Source: Sordaria brevicollis | Taxonomy: Eukaryota > Ascomycota > Sordariomycetes > Sordariales > Sordariaceae | Assembly: GCA_033439795.1 (NCBI GenBank) | Contig: JAUTDP010000004.1 | Coordinates: 744,001 to 808,000 of the forward strand | Length of the DNA: 64,000 bases | Reading direction: 5' to 3' | Shown here: positions 55,165 to 64,000 of the stretch, piece after piece | Layout of the letters: each line of letters opens with the position of its first letter | Numbering within the stretch: the stretch's first letter is position 1 | Program-made: the position numbers and the translations under genes | The notes under the pieces: model-generated | What the model was told of the DNA's origin: nothing | The model's input: only the letters and a program-made list of their open reading frames with translations | Database searches by the model: none

Positions 55165-58029
55165 CCGATAAGTATTTTACCGGATATATATATATTTAAA
55201 CGATGAAGAATTAACGATATTCTAAATAAAATATAACGCTTATAAATATAAAATCCTACCTTTCGGGTTAATTAATAATCCGTTTACTTTCTAATAATAT
55301 ATTAACGAAACCCTAATAAAATATTTCGACGATTTTTATAACGCGTATATTAATAATATTCTCATCTTTTTAAATAATTTAAAAAAATATAAGATTTATA
55401 TTAAAAAAGTATTAACGAAATTAGAAGCGGCCGGCCTACAAGTAGATTTAAATAAATACGAATTCTATATTAAAAAAACCAAATTCCTAAATTTTATTAT
55501 TAAAATTAATAATATATCGGTAAACCTTTAAAAAATTGTAATTATAAAGGATTAATAAGTTTTAACAAATATATAAAGGATATAATCCTTCTTAAATTTC
55601 TATAATTTTTATAAATACTTCGTTAAGGATTATAATCGGATAATAAAACTTTTAATAATTATAATTAAAAAAAGAGAAATTTTTAATTAGAATAAAAATT
55701 ATTAAGCTACGTTTAAAGAATTTAAAAATTATTTACTATTAGCGCCTATTTTAATTTATTTCTAATATAAATATTTAATACGTATAGAAACGGACGCGTT
55801 TAATAGAATAGTAACCGGCGTATTATTATAATTAATCGATAATAAATAACGACCGGTTATTTTTTATTTAAAAACGATATACGGCGTAAAATATAATTAT
55901 TCTATTTATAATAAAGAATTAATAGCTATTATTAAAACTTTATAATATTAAAAAACTAAATTTATTAATTTATACGAACCCTTTTTAATTTTAACGAATA
56001 ATAAAGCCTTCAAATAATTTAGTATTAAAAGATTTTTAAATTTATAATAAGCCGAATAGGTTAAATTCCTATTTTAATATTATTTCGTTATTTTTTACCA
56101 AATAAGAAAGGAAAACGGTATAACGGACGTATTATTAAAGAAGGCAAAGGATTTAAAGAATTAAAAAGCGAAGTAAAAGGTATAAAAGACTTTTTAAATC
56201 TTTAAAAACTTTAATAATAATCGGATAATATAATTTAATAATATAATTAAAAATTTTAATATAATTTACGTATCGATTATATCCCTAAGTATAACTATTA
56301 TAGAAATTAATTCTAAAATCGTAGAAAGAATTCGAAAAAAACGATTAAAAGGCTATTTACTTATAAATCGCCTTATTCTCGAAAATAAAATATACCCGGA
56401 CTTAAAAATCTATTAAAATATAGTTAAAAAGGGGGAAAACGGGTATCGATTTATTATTAATAAAATTCTCACCCGTTTTAATAAATTTATCGTACTATTT
56501 AATACCCTAAAAACCTAAATTATTTACGAATTATATATAAAAATTATTACCGCTTATTTAGGCCGAAATAAAATTAAACGCTTAATATCTATATAATATT
56601 AATAATTAGGAATAATTAATAATATCAATTATTTCGTTACTAATTACGTAATATATTATATTTTAAAAATTCCCTAAAATAAGACCCTTAATAAATTAAA
56701 GCTTATCCCGACGGTTTAATATACTTAATAAAGCTTAATTATAGACTTTAAAATTATATTTAAAAATAAATAAAAATTCGATAACGTATTTATAATAATA
56801 AACCGATTAAATAAGGTATTATAAATTATCCCTTATTTTATAACGGTAATAGCCTAAAACGTAGTCCGTATATATTACGAAAACCCTTACTATATTTATA
56901 AATTACTAAATAAAATTATTTTAAATAAAAGCCCCCAATTTATATTGGATTTTATAAACGAATTAATTAAAATTTTAAATATTAAATAGAAATTAGCCTC
57001 TTCGGGATATAATTAAATTATAGGGTAGGCCGAAATTATAAACGAATATTTCAATTAATATCTTCGTCCCTTTATTAATTATTTTTAAAATAATTAAATA
57101 AAAGCGATCCTAATAATAAATATAATATAAATAAAAATACTATATAATAATTTAAATAAAATATAACCGTATAAAATATTAAAAGGATTCTTAATATTTA
57201 AAACTTTAAATTAGAAAATTCGAATTAACTTTAACGGCGTATAATTAATAATTAGAAAGAAATTTAACTAGGAAAACGCGTAAAGTTTAATAAATTAAAT
57301 CCGAAAATATATAAATAAAGTAAAAGAATTTATTACTAAAATTTAAGAATAAATAATTAAATAATTAAATAAATATTAATACGTTCCAAATTTCAGACCC
57401 GATAATAAAATCTTTATTATTAAATAGAGCGAATTTATAGACTAGCCAAATTATAAGTTCGACTTTCCTCTAACGAATTAATATTTTAAAATTAAAGAAA
57501 AGTATAATTATTTATTCAAATTAAAAATATTAAAGGGTTAGAGAAGAATGGATATTTTCTATACTAATAAACTTCGGAAATATTTTAATAATTTATTACC
57601 CGATTAAAAATTAAAAGAACCGGTAAGGGAATATATAAAAAACGATATCGAATAAAAAATAGAAAAAATCTTAACTTCTTAAATATATTTTAATAAATTC
57701 TAATACTAAATAAATTAAAAGGGATATAACCCAGACCCGAAATTCTATAACGCTAAGAATTTTAAAAATTTACCTAAATTCTTAAAAATATATTACGAAA
57801 TATACTTTAAATACTTAAGGCCGCTTATACATTTAAAAGAGTAATTATAAAAAATTAAAACGGAAAAATTCGATAAAAATTATCCGGAGGATAATATCCC
57901 TTTAAAGAAAGGTATAAAGAAATTAAAGAAAATAGTAGGCGCTAGGAAATAAAGGACCTATTTTATATATAATAATAATTCTAATATTTCGAAAATTCGG
58001 GGCGAATTTTTTTTCGAAGGAGGGGGTAA
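55165..58029 (+). pseudogene. Element A continued: reverse transcriptase, RNase H and integrase
   Basis: After CCGAT the element A frame resumes with RT motifs: YKILPFGLINNPFTF and the catalytic box AYINNILIF (55343-55370, from Y-x-DD-IL). RNase H follows at about 55740-56160 (RIETDAFNRIVTGVLL, YSIYNKELIAIIK, YQIRKENGITDVLLKKA). Integrase remnants lie at about 56300-57250 (NGYRFIINKIL, DFKIIFKNK, ILNKSPQFILDFINELI). The order RT-RNase H-integrase is that of Ty3/gypsy. No chromodomain was recognised. The copy is inactive. Confidence 0.8.
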
Positions 58030-58294
58030 TATTACGGCGCTAACGGACAAAATCCCTATTAGGGCCCTATTTAGCGGACCGGTTATCGCTTAAGCGGTCA
58101 CCCTAACAGAAGTTAATCGCACCAGCGTACGTAATTACGTACTACCTTCGTAGGTCGCCCGCGCCTAGGTATAAACCCTAGCGCGGGGTACGCCCTTTAT
58201 TCGTTTTCTTCTTTTCTTCTTCATTTTGTAATTCTATAATAGACCTGGATTCAACGTATTAAGCTTGTCTCTCGTAACCACGTCGCTCGTGACA
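58030..58294 (+). mobile_element. 3' LTR of gypsy element A
   Basis: 265 bp, the same length as the LTR at 43143-43407. It ends CGCTCGTGACA, preserving the ancestral CA end, and is followed by CTAGA, the probable mutated target duplication. Confidence 0.9.
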
Positions 58295-58519
58295 CTAGAT
58301 ATTAGAAAATAATTTTTTTATAAAATTATAATGGGGATAATTTTCTTACGTATACTATTTTATACTAGAAATAATTATTACAATTTTTATTATTTTATTT
58401 AAATAATTATCTCATATATGATTTTCTAACTGTAAAATAATCCCTCCCAATCAAAAAAATCCAATCGCCCTAAGATTATACCTAGGATCATTTTCTAAAA
58501 CCGTGGTGGCGCGCTATGG

Positions 58520-61084
58520 GAAGTTCGAAATGTTCTTCCTGTTGGAAGCTGTCCCGAATCACCGGTCCAGTGACTGCCCTGTCTCATCCATCCCAATCCA
58601 TTCCCAGGGTAGGCCACGAATGAGCACTCCTCACGAACACTTCTCTTGCAGACGGGAAGCCTTTTTGCCTTCCTTCTGCTGCAGGGCAACGATGAAGAGC
58701 ACGCGGGGTCTTTCTGTTCCTCTTCCGTTTTCCCGTTCCCGTGCAGCAACAGCAGCCAGCCATTTTCAGGGGGATGAATGACGAACTGGGCTGAGGATTC
58801 TCATTCAAGGATGGGGGTACACACCACCCTTTTTTCTTCCACACGGTCCCACGGATCACCACCAATGTCTCACAACCCCGAACCCCAACACACAAAAAAA
58901 GCCTCAGCTCAGCAGACATGGAAGAGGTGTGATTCGCTCGCTTGAAACAGAGTTCTGAGTACCATGTCCCGAGGCACGGGAGGGGGGAAGCACCAGATGT
59001 TACCCATTGCCACCTCCACTTTTTGTCGACGGGGTAGGTATCGCAAGTGCTCTGAGGTTGCCTGTTTCAGTTCAAGTTCGAGCGTGACGAAACTTGGCGA
59101 GGGTGATGAGCGTCACTTGTCCGAATCAACCCGGATGCGAGCTCTTGCTCCCGCCGTGCCGGATGGACCTCGCCGGAGGCAGGCGAGCACATCAAGCAGC
59201 AGGACGGGCGGGTCAGGCCGTCGACAGTGACGCTGAGCATCACAAGGGAAAGGGACGGACACAGGGCGAGTTGTAAGGCTGAGGATTGTTCAGTCACCTG
59301 GGAATCAAAAACGACTTCACCAGCAGAGGAGCCAAGGGCCGAACGGAGGGGCGAGCAGGGGAGCTCTTCAGTCCAAGTGGGCGCGTGGGGAGCTCTTATC
59401 GTCGATGAAGCTCTTATCTCGAGCTGAAGCTCAGGTGTCCCGCCGACGACATCGAGGCTTGCCCTCATGACGATGCCAGAAATCATCGTGATCATCACCG
59501 CAAAGCCAGGTGCATCACTCTTTCGTGGAACTCTGAGGCCATCCGTGACACCAGACCACCAGCGTGGTTGAGCCTTGCCATCACCGAATCCATATCACGA
59601 ACATCGACAAAGCCGATCCAAGCCGGTGAGGACCTTGATGGTAAGGCTGATGATAATCAGGGGTAGCTTTGGTAGGTGGAGCATCGGTCGAAGAGCTCTT
59701 ATCGCGAACAGGAGCTCTTATCATGAAGCTTTTATCGTGATGGAGCTCTTATCGGAGGCCATGTTTCTTGTGCTCTCAGTTGAGCGAACTCAGTGGGCTC
59801 ATCACTTGTTGCCCATCACAAACACCAAGACTTGGCCTCATGATGGTCAAGGCAGAGTGTTGAAGATGATGGCAACCCTGATCCCGAAAGACAGGACTGA
59901 TGATCGCATCACAGCTCCGGGCGTCCTTTAAACATATCTGATGGCCAGTGACTGTCTGGTGCGCATGAGCGTACGCAAGCTGAGCCTCATATATCATCTC
60001 TTCACCGACCATCTGATGATGTCTATGGCTTGACCAAGTGGTCGCTAGACAAACCGAACATGAAGAAGTTCAAATAGCCTCATTCTTACAGTGATCGCCG
60101 TCTCAAAGCAGTCATAACGATCACAGACACAATCAGCGCGTTGAACAAAACGTCTATCAGGTGTTGCTTCTTTCACGAACGCATGAAGGCCACACAGATC
60201 AAAGCAAGGAGCATGTTTGAGGAGATGTGTAACTTGATAGCAGTGAAATATTTTGTTCATTTTAAAGTACGTTGCTCCCTCTTCACCACCGACATAAAGG
60301 TGTAACGAGCTGATATATACTGCGATTGCTAGTGAAGATGGCGGCTTGCCATGAAGGACAAAGACGAAAAGTCTCGGAGTTTCGGTCATATAAATTCATT
60401 CCATTGAGCCGCTCTAGGCCTCGCAATGTAATATCTTCACATCTATATCTGACCAAAAACAAGTCTACCGCCGCGGATACAACAGTCCACACCATGTTCT
60501 ATAATCACTTTTTTTGAGCATCACCCTCCCGAAAGGGTCTCCTTTAGGTGCCGAAGGAAGCTGTTTTTTTCGCGGACCATGTTTGTTGTTTTTTTCCCCA
60601 CAAAACCTTCCATTCCATTCACAACTATCTGAAAATCTGTATCGTCCCAGTGGTGCAGATTCTCATCCGAGTGCGGCAGAAGATGTTGGAATTCTCTCTT
60701 AGCACGGTATACAAAAGGGGGCAAATACTTACTCCTGACGACTCCATCTCAGCGGTCCTGGGCATCTGATAAACGGGTTGGATGGGTGATGAAGGAGAGA
60801 AGAGGTTGAGCAGCGGATGGAATTGCTGCAGCACACCTATGGTACCTTATAGACTCGGGGGGGTTGAAATTTGAGGGTTTTGGGACATTTGTCTGCTAGG
60901 ACGTCCATTTCAAGGCACCACAGGCATAAATTGTAATAGTCAATCTTGGAACCCATATACTAATGTCCCGTGTTTATAGGGTAGTTCGTGGCGAGATTTA
61001 TATGTCTTTGACATAAGCCACGTCCAGCAGTCCGAAATCATCATCAAAATTCTCTAGTATCTATCGTCCTTGAACGGCAAAACC
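58520..61084. other. Intergenic region with repeated GATA-type sites
   Basis: Normal-composition DNA right of the AT-rich block. No gene with recognisable features was found in either strand. It contains the AGCTCTTATC cluster (separate entry), and 60850-61084 should be the 3' UTR of the minus-strand TRIP4/Rqt4-like gene. Confidence 0.4.
59391..59753 (-). promoter_or_regulatory. Cluster of six AGCTCTTATC motifs (GATAAGAGCT on the minus strand)
   Basis: AGCTCTTATC or a one-base variant occurs at 59391-59400, 59409-59418, 59694-59703, 59713-59722, 59727-59736 (AGCTTTTATC) and 59744-59753. The minus strand reads GATAAGAGCT, which contains the GATAAG core bound by GATA zinc-finger factors (NIT-2, WC-1 and others in Neurospora). 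The extended 10-bp identity goes beyond a simple GATA site. Which gene it would control is unclear. Confidence 0.45.
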
Positions 61085-62896
61085 TCAACCACAACCAGGC
61101 TCATCATCCCCCCCTCCACCCATCACATCCATCGCCACCTCCCGCTGACTACGTCCATATATCCCCCCATCCAAAATCACCGCCTCGTTATCATCCCTAT
61201 CATCTTGCACCCTCCTCCACCGCGTAGTGGCTCTATCCCTTCTGCCCTCCAACTTTTCCGTCTCCTCCTCTCCATCACCACTTCCCTTGCCCTTCCCCTT
61301 CCCCTTCCCACTGGCATCTGTCGTGGCAGTGGGAGGAGGTTCATAAACAGGCTTAATCATCCCCCCCAAAAGCGGATTCTTACTAAACGCCCCACCCCCT
61401 GCTGTTCTTTGCGACGGAGCAACGTGATATTCGCTCGGCCCTTTCCTTTCCTCTTCTGGCTCTGATTCAGGCGTGGCAGGTCGCTCGACTTTCGTAACCT
61501 TGCGAAGAACTTTCTTCCCCACGAGATCGATGCTCACAACCGTCTGCCTCTTTTCATACTCCGGTCTCGCATTCCATTCCATCTCTCTTAGCAGCTTCTG
61601 CTGCTTTTTCAGAGCTAGGGCACGTTCCTCCGGGCTCGCCCACATACTCCCCCCCGTAACCATGATATCAAAGTCCGCCGCCTCGTCGCGGACCGTAGTC
61701 CGCTGGGCGTTTTCGGCTTGGAAGTTTAGCAGCTTGTCACGTTGCGCTATCGCCTTTTCTTTCGCGCTCTGTTGGGCCTGGGCAGCGTGCTGCTTGGCAG
61801 CAGCCTCTTGCAAAGTTGGAGCATCGTCGTATTCCGACCCGTACCCCCTAGGACGAGCAAACGGTTTTGGTACCGCTCCAACATCGGCTTTTTTGTGCGC
61901 GGCCCGGTCGGCGGCTTGTTTCTCCCGCCCCCGCTCGGCTTTGAGTTCTTTGATCATTTGTTGGATTTCACTAGCCGAAAGTAAGGGGTGGCCGCAGAAG
62001 GTGCATGGGCCGAGACCTTCGCGGATGCAAATTACTTTGCCGCAGTTTAGGCAGTTGGGCGCGGCGGCGAGGAGGGGATGTCGGGCGGCGACGCAGTTGC
62101 ACCGGCGGGAGGCGATTTCTGAAGAGGAGTTGGAGGTGTGAGTTGGGTTGGTGGTGATTTCGAGTTGCCGGATTGCGTCGTCGAGGTCGGAGAGGGCGGT
62201 GGAGGCGCCGTGCATTGGGGTGCCGCCGGCTATGGAGATTTTCGTGGTGGTGGCATTCTTGCCGTTGCCGCTGGGACCGGGTGTCGAGGTACGGGAGACG
62301 GGGTTGGATTTGGGTTTGGGTTTGCCTAGGTCGGAGACGAGTGTGCCGTGGGCGGATGGTGGTGGTTTTGGTTTCGGTTGGGCAACTTGAGCGGTGGTCT
62401 TTGGCTGCTGTTGTGGTGGTGGTGGTTTGCTTGGTCCTCCGGCTGCTTCGTTCGATGGTGTTGGAGCCTTGGAGGACTTGGCTGAGATGTATTCAAGATC
62501 GGCATCTTTCTTGTTGTAGGCCTTCGTCCCAGGCGCGAGGGCAAAGTTGGTGACTTGTCGAGATGGTTGGGCTTGTAGTGGTGCTTGCTTCTTCTTTTGA
62601 GGTTTGCGCTGTGGTTTTGGAACTCGGTCGATGTCTGAATTCTGGGCTGAACTGGGGGCTGATGTTGCTGGTGTTCGCGCCGCAGAAGACGAGGCGGCGG
62701 GTTTTGGTGGCGCTTTGGGATCGGCGCGTCGGGAGTTGAAGGTCGAGATGAAATCGATTACGGCGGGAGAGTCGCCGAGGAGGTTTGTAAAGTGGTCAAT
62801 GGCTTCGGTTTTGGAGAGTGTCGAGGCGTAGTCGAGCACCTGCTTGAGGTCTTCGTCCGGCAGAGGGAGAAGCCGGGAAAGCTGTTGTTGCGACAT
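61085..62896 (-). CDS. TRIP4/ASC-1-like (Rqt4-type) C2HC5 zinc-finger protein
   Basis: Likely subunit of the ribosome quality-control trigger (ASC-1/RQT) complex, which with an Slh1/ASCC3 helicase splits collided ribosomes. It has 603 aa in one exon, starting at the ATG ending at 62896. An N-terminal CUE-like ubiquitin-binding segment (about residues 5-55: LLPLPDEDLKQVLDYAS...NLLGDSPAVIDFI) fits fungal Rqt4. A long Lys/Pro/Ala-rich disordered region follows. The zf-C2HC5 finger lies at about 265-310: CNCVAARHPLL, NCLNCGKVIC, GPCTFCGHPLL. A charged helix comes next (IQQMIKELKAERGREKQAADR), then a conserved C-terminal part with NAQRTTVRDEAADFD and SMWASPEERALALKKQQKL. Length matches family members (500-600 aa). 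The assignment rests on domain order; complex membership is inferred from the family. Confidence 0.88.
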   Translation of the reverse strand: MSQQQLSRLLPLPDEDLKQVLDYASTLSKTEAIDHFTNLLGDSPAVIDFISTFNSRRADPKAPPKPAASSSAARTPATSAPSSAQNSDIDRVPKPQRKPQKKKQAPLQAQPSRQVTNFALAPGTKAYNKKDADLEYISAKSSKAPTPSNEAAGGPSKPPPPQQQPKTTAQVAQPKPKPPPSAHGTLVSDLGKPKPKSNPVSRTSTPGPSGNGKNATTTKISIAGGTPMHGASTALSDLDDAIRQLEITTNPTHTSNSSSEIASRRCNCVAARHPLLAAAPNCLNCGKVICIREGLGPCTFCGHPLLSASEIQQMIKELKAERGREKQAADRAAHKKADVGAVPKPFARPRGYGSEYDDAPTLQEAAAKQHAAQAQQSAKEKAIAQRDKLLNFQAENAQRTTVRDEAADFDIMVTGGSMWASPEERALALKKQQKLLREMEWNARPEYEKRQTVVSIDLVGKKVLRKVTKVERPATPESEPEEERKGPSEYHVAPSQRTAGGGAFSKNPLLGGMIKPVYEPPPTATTDASGKGKGKGKGSGDGEEETEKLEGRRDRATTRWRRVQDDRDDNEAVILDGGIYGRSQREVAMDVMGGGGDDEPGCG

Positions 62897-63843
62897 CGGG
62901 CTGGCAGGTCGTCAGCGTTGGGTTAACCGTGTCGCAATCGAATGGTGTATGTGTAGTTGTAAAAGATTAGAAGTGCCGTTGTCTCCAATGTCGCCGTGTT
63001 GTACAGCAGGTGTAGGATGTCGATGATAAACATTGAAACTGTGAATCTTCGCCGGCGGCGAGCCAAGTTGGGAAGGCGGCGATAACGTAATCGTTGGCAT
63101 GGTGGGGCGTACGGCATCTCCAACTGTAAGCGCCACAGTTACGTCTCTTGTCTGTGGCTGACAGTTGGAGAATATGTGGCTGGAGATTCCGCTTTCAGGG
63201 CAGCCACGGCCCCGCCCGGCCCCGTTCCCCCGCAATGATCTCCATCTTCCGGTACTCAATCCCGGATTTTCATTCTTTCCCCGCGTCAACTTTTGCGATT
63301 CTCGTCAGTTCTTTTGCGACAACTTGCGACAACGAACCACAATGTTCAACAAGATGGCGCGCCACTACCTAAAGCAGCCCTGACATGCGCGCATTAGGAT
63401 ATCAGCATAAAGACGGCATTCGTGGTTCCGGGACGGCAACATATCAGCCCGTTTGGTTTATCCTCCGATTTACCCACGATAGAACCAGACATGGCGATCA
63501 CCACCAAAGCACGGGGAGTCTTCCTCCAGGAGTCCACGGTACGATAAATGGGATGCGACCACGACAACCAATCTGCGCCAAGGATCATGTCTCGAGTGGA
63601 AGGGTAACCAGCAGGACACTATGGAGGCACTTCGCCACCGGCTCTCTGTTGCCGACTGCCGGTGTGGATGACGGAACGATATCGCGCGGAGAAAGTCTTG
63701 AGCCGTCTCGAGAGGTCGTGCTGTAGATTAGGACGACATACCATATCTAACAAGCTCACGATATAAGTCGGCCTCGCCATGCGCGTCTTCAACATGTCTT
63801 CGATTCCAGGCCAAGGCGAGCTCTATTCTCAGGATCGAAGACC
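62897..63843. promoter_or_regulatory. Divergent promoter region between TRIP4/Rqt4-like and GH7 genes
   Basis: About 950 bp separates two divergently transcribed genes. The half near the GH7 gene should carry its cellulose-response elements. Binding sites for CLR-1/CLR-2, XLR-1 or CRE-1 were not mapped with confidence. A TATA-like ATATAAG lies at 63761-63767, about 77 bp before the GH7 ATG. Confidence 0.45.
63761..63767 (+). promoter_or_regulatory. TATA-like box of the GH7 gene
   Basis: ATATAAG, placed so that transcription would begin about 45-50 nt before the ATG at 63844. A TATA box is common in strongly inducible fungal cellulase genes. Confidence 0.45.
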
Positions 63844-64000
63844 ATGTCACGAAAGACGCTCTTGTCGGCCTTGCTGGTCACCGCCGTATCCGCTCAACAA
63901 GCCGGCAAACTTTCACCCGAAGTCCATCCCAAGCTTCCTACCTGGGAGTGTACAGTTGCCGGTGGCTGTGTTGAGAAAGACACTTCCTTGGTCCTCGACT
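63844..64000 (+). CDS. GH7 family endoglucanase (partial, runs off the window)
   Basis: N-terminal 52 codons of a secreted glycoside hydrolase family 7 enzyme, which cleaves beta-1,4 bonds of cellulose. The signal peptide MSRKTLLSALLVTAVSA is followed by the mature start QQAGKLSPEVHPKLPTWEC. The segment QQxGxxxPEVHPKL...C...GGC...DTSLVLD matches the N-terminus of GH7 endoglucanases (EG1/Cel7B type). Cellobiohydrolases of the same family usually read AETHP...GGSC...GSVVLDANWRW, so the endoglucanase branch is favoured. Catalytic residues lie beyond the window. An N-terminal Gln after cleavage would form pyroglutamate, as usual for GH7. Expression is expected to be cellulose-induced. It may correspond to gh7-1 of N. 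crassa, but the fragment is too short to say. Confidence 0.9.
   Translation, partial: MSRKTLLSALLVTAVSAQQAGKLSPEVHPKLPTWECTVAGGCVEKDTSLVLD

Larger units (their letters stand above)
42316..58519. mobile_element. TIR-bounded element interrupted by nested retrotransposons
   Basis: The whole AT-rich block is bounded by inverted ends. CCATAGCGCGCCACC and TAGAAAATGATCC at 42316-42354 recur inverted at the right end (58484-58519), with further similarity inward to about 42364 and 58473. If the gypsy insertion at 43138-58294 is removed, about 1 kb of AT-rich DNA remains between the ends. This fits a small, probably non-autonomous DNA transposon (MITE-like). No transposase is readable. Flanking bases suggest either a 2-bp GA duplication or a TA target inside the palindrome; I cannot decide. 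Confidence 0.6.

Noticed and set aside
1..64000. 5S rRNA or intact tRNA genes in the euchromatic parts
   Set aside because: Looked for 5S internal-control and A/B-box patterns by eye and found none convincing. A covariance-model search would be decisive.

Overview
This window looks like nuclear DNA of a filamentous ascomycete, most likely Neurospora or a very close relative. GC-rich genes with short spliceosomal introns (GTAAGT/GTATGT-type donors, CTRAC-type branch sites) alternate with large AT-rich blocks. In those blocks nearly all CpA/TpG has been lost to TpA, which is the signature of repeat-induced point mutation (RIP). The gene set (a PDH E2 of the mrp-3 type, a gln-1-type glutamine synthetase, a GH7 cellulase, Zn2Cys6 regulators) fits Sordariales.

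Layout. 1-9960 is a RIP-mutated block with the remains of at least two Ty3/gypsy elements: a plus-strand integrase plus chromodomain, and a truncated minus-strand gag. 9960-42315 is euchromatic. It holds PDH E2 (11278-12989), a protein built from about seven HTH-like repeats (15046-16734), a Zn2Cys6 factor on the minus strand with a displaced 3' part (about 18.9-20.6 kb), a 7.4-kb gene-poor stretch, a giant low-complexity type II membrane protein with kexin-like sites (28141-33280), a small secreted Cys protein (36801-37490) and a ten-exon glutamine synthetase on the minus strand (38630-40449). 42316-58519 is a second AT-rich block. 58520-64000 is again euchromatic, with a TRIP4/Rqt4-like protein (61085-62896, minus) facing away from a GH7 endoglucanase that runs off the end (63844 onward).

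The second AT-rich block can be read as a three-layer insertion. A TIR element of about 1 kb (inverted ends at 42316-42364 and 58473-58519) is interrupted by gypsy element A (LTRs 43143-43407 and 58030-58294, plus sense). Element A is itself interrupted inside its reverse transcriptase by gypsy element B (LTRs 47297-47500 and 54961-55164, minus sense) with a perfect CCGAT target duplication. All layers carry RIP transitions.

Most of the genes are unrelated housekeeping or secretory functions and do not form an obvious cluster. The most novel-looking items are the HTH-repeat protein, the giant kexin-site protein with a duplicated Cys module, the broken Zn2Cys6 gene, and a cluster of GATA-type sites at 59.4-59.75 kb.
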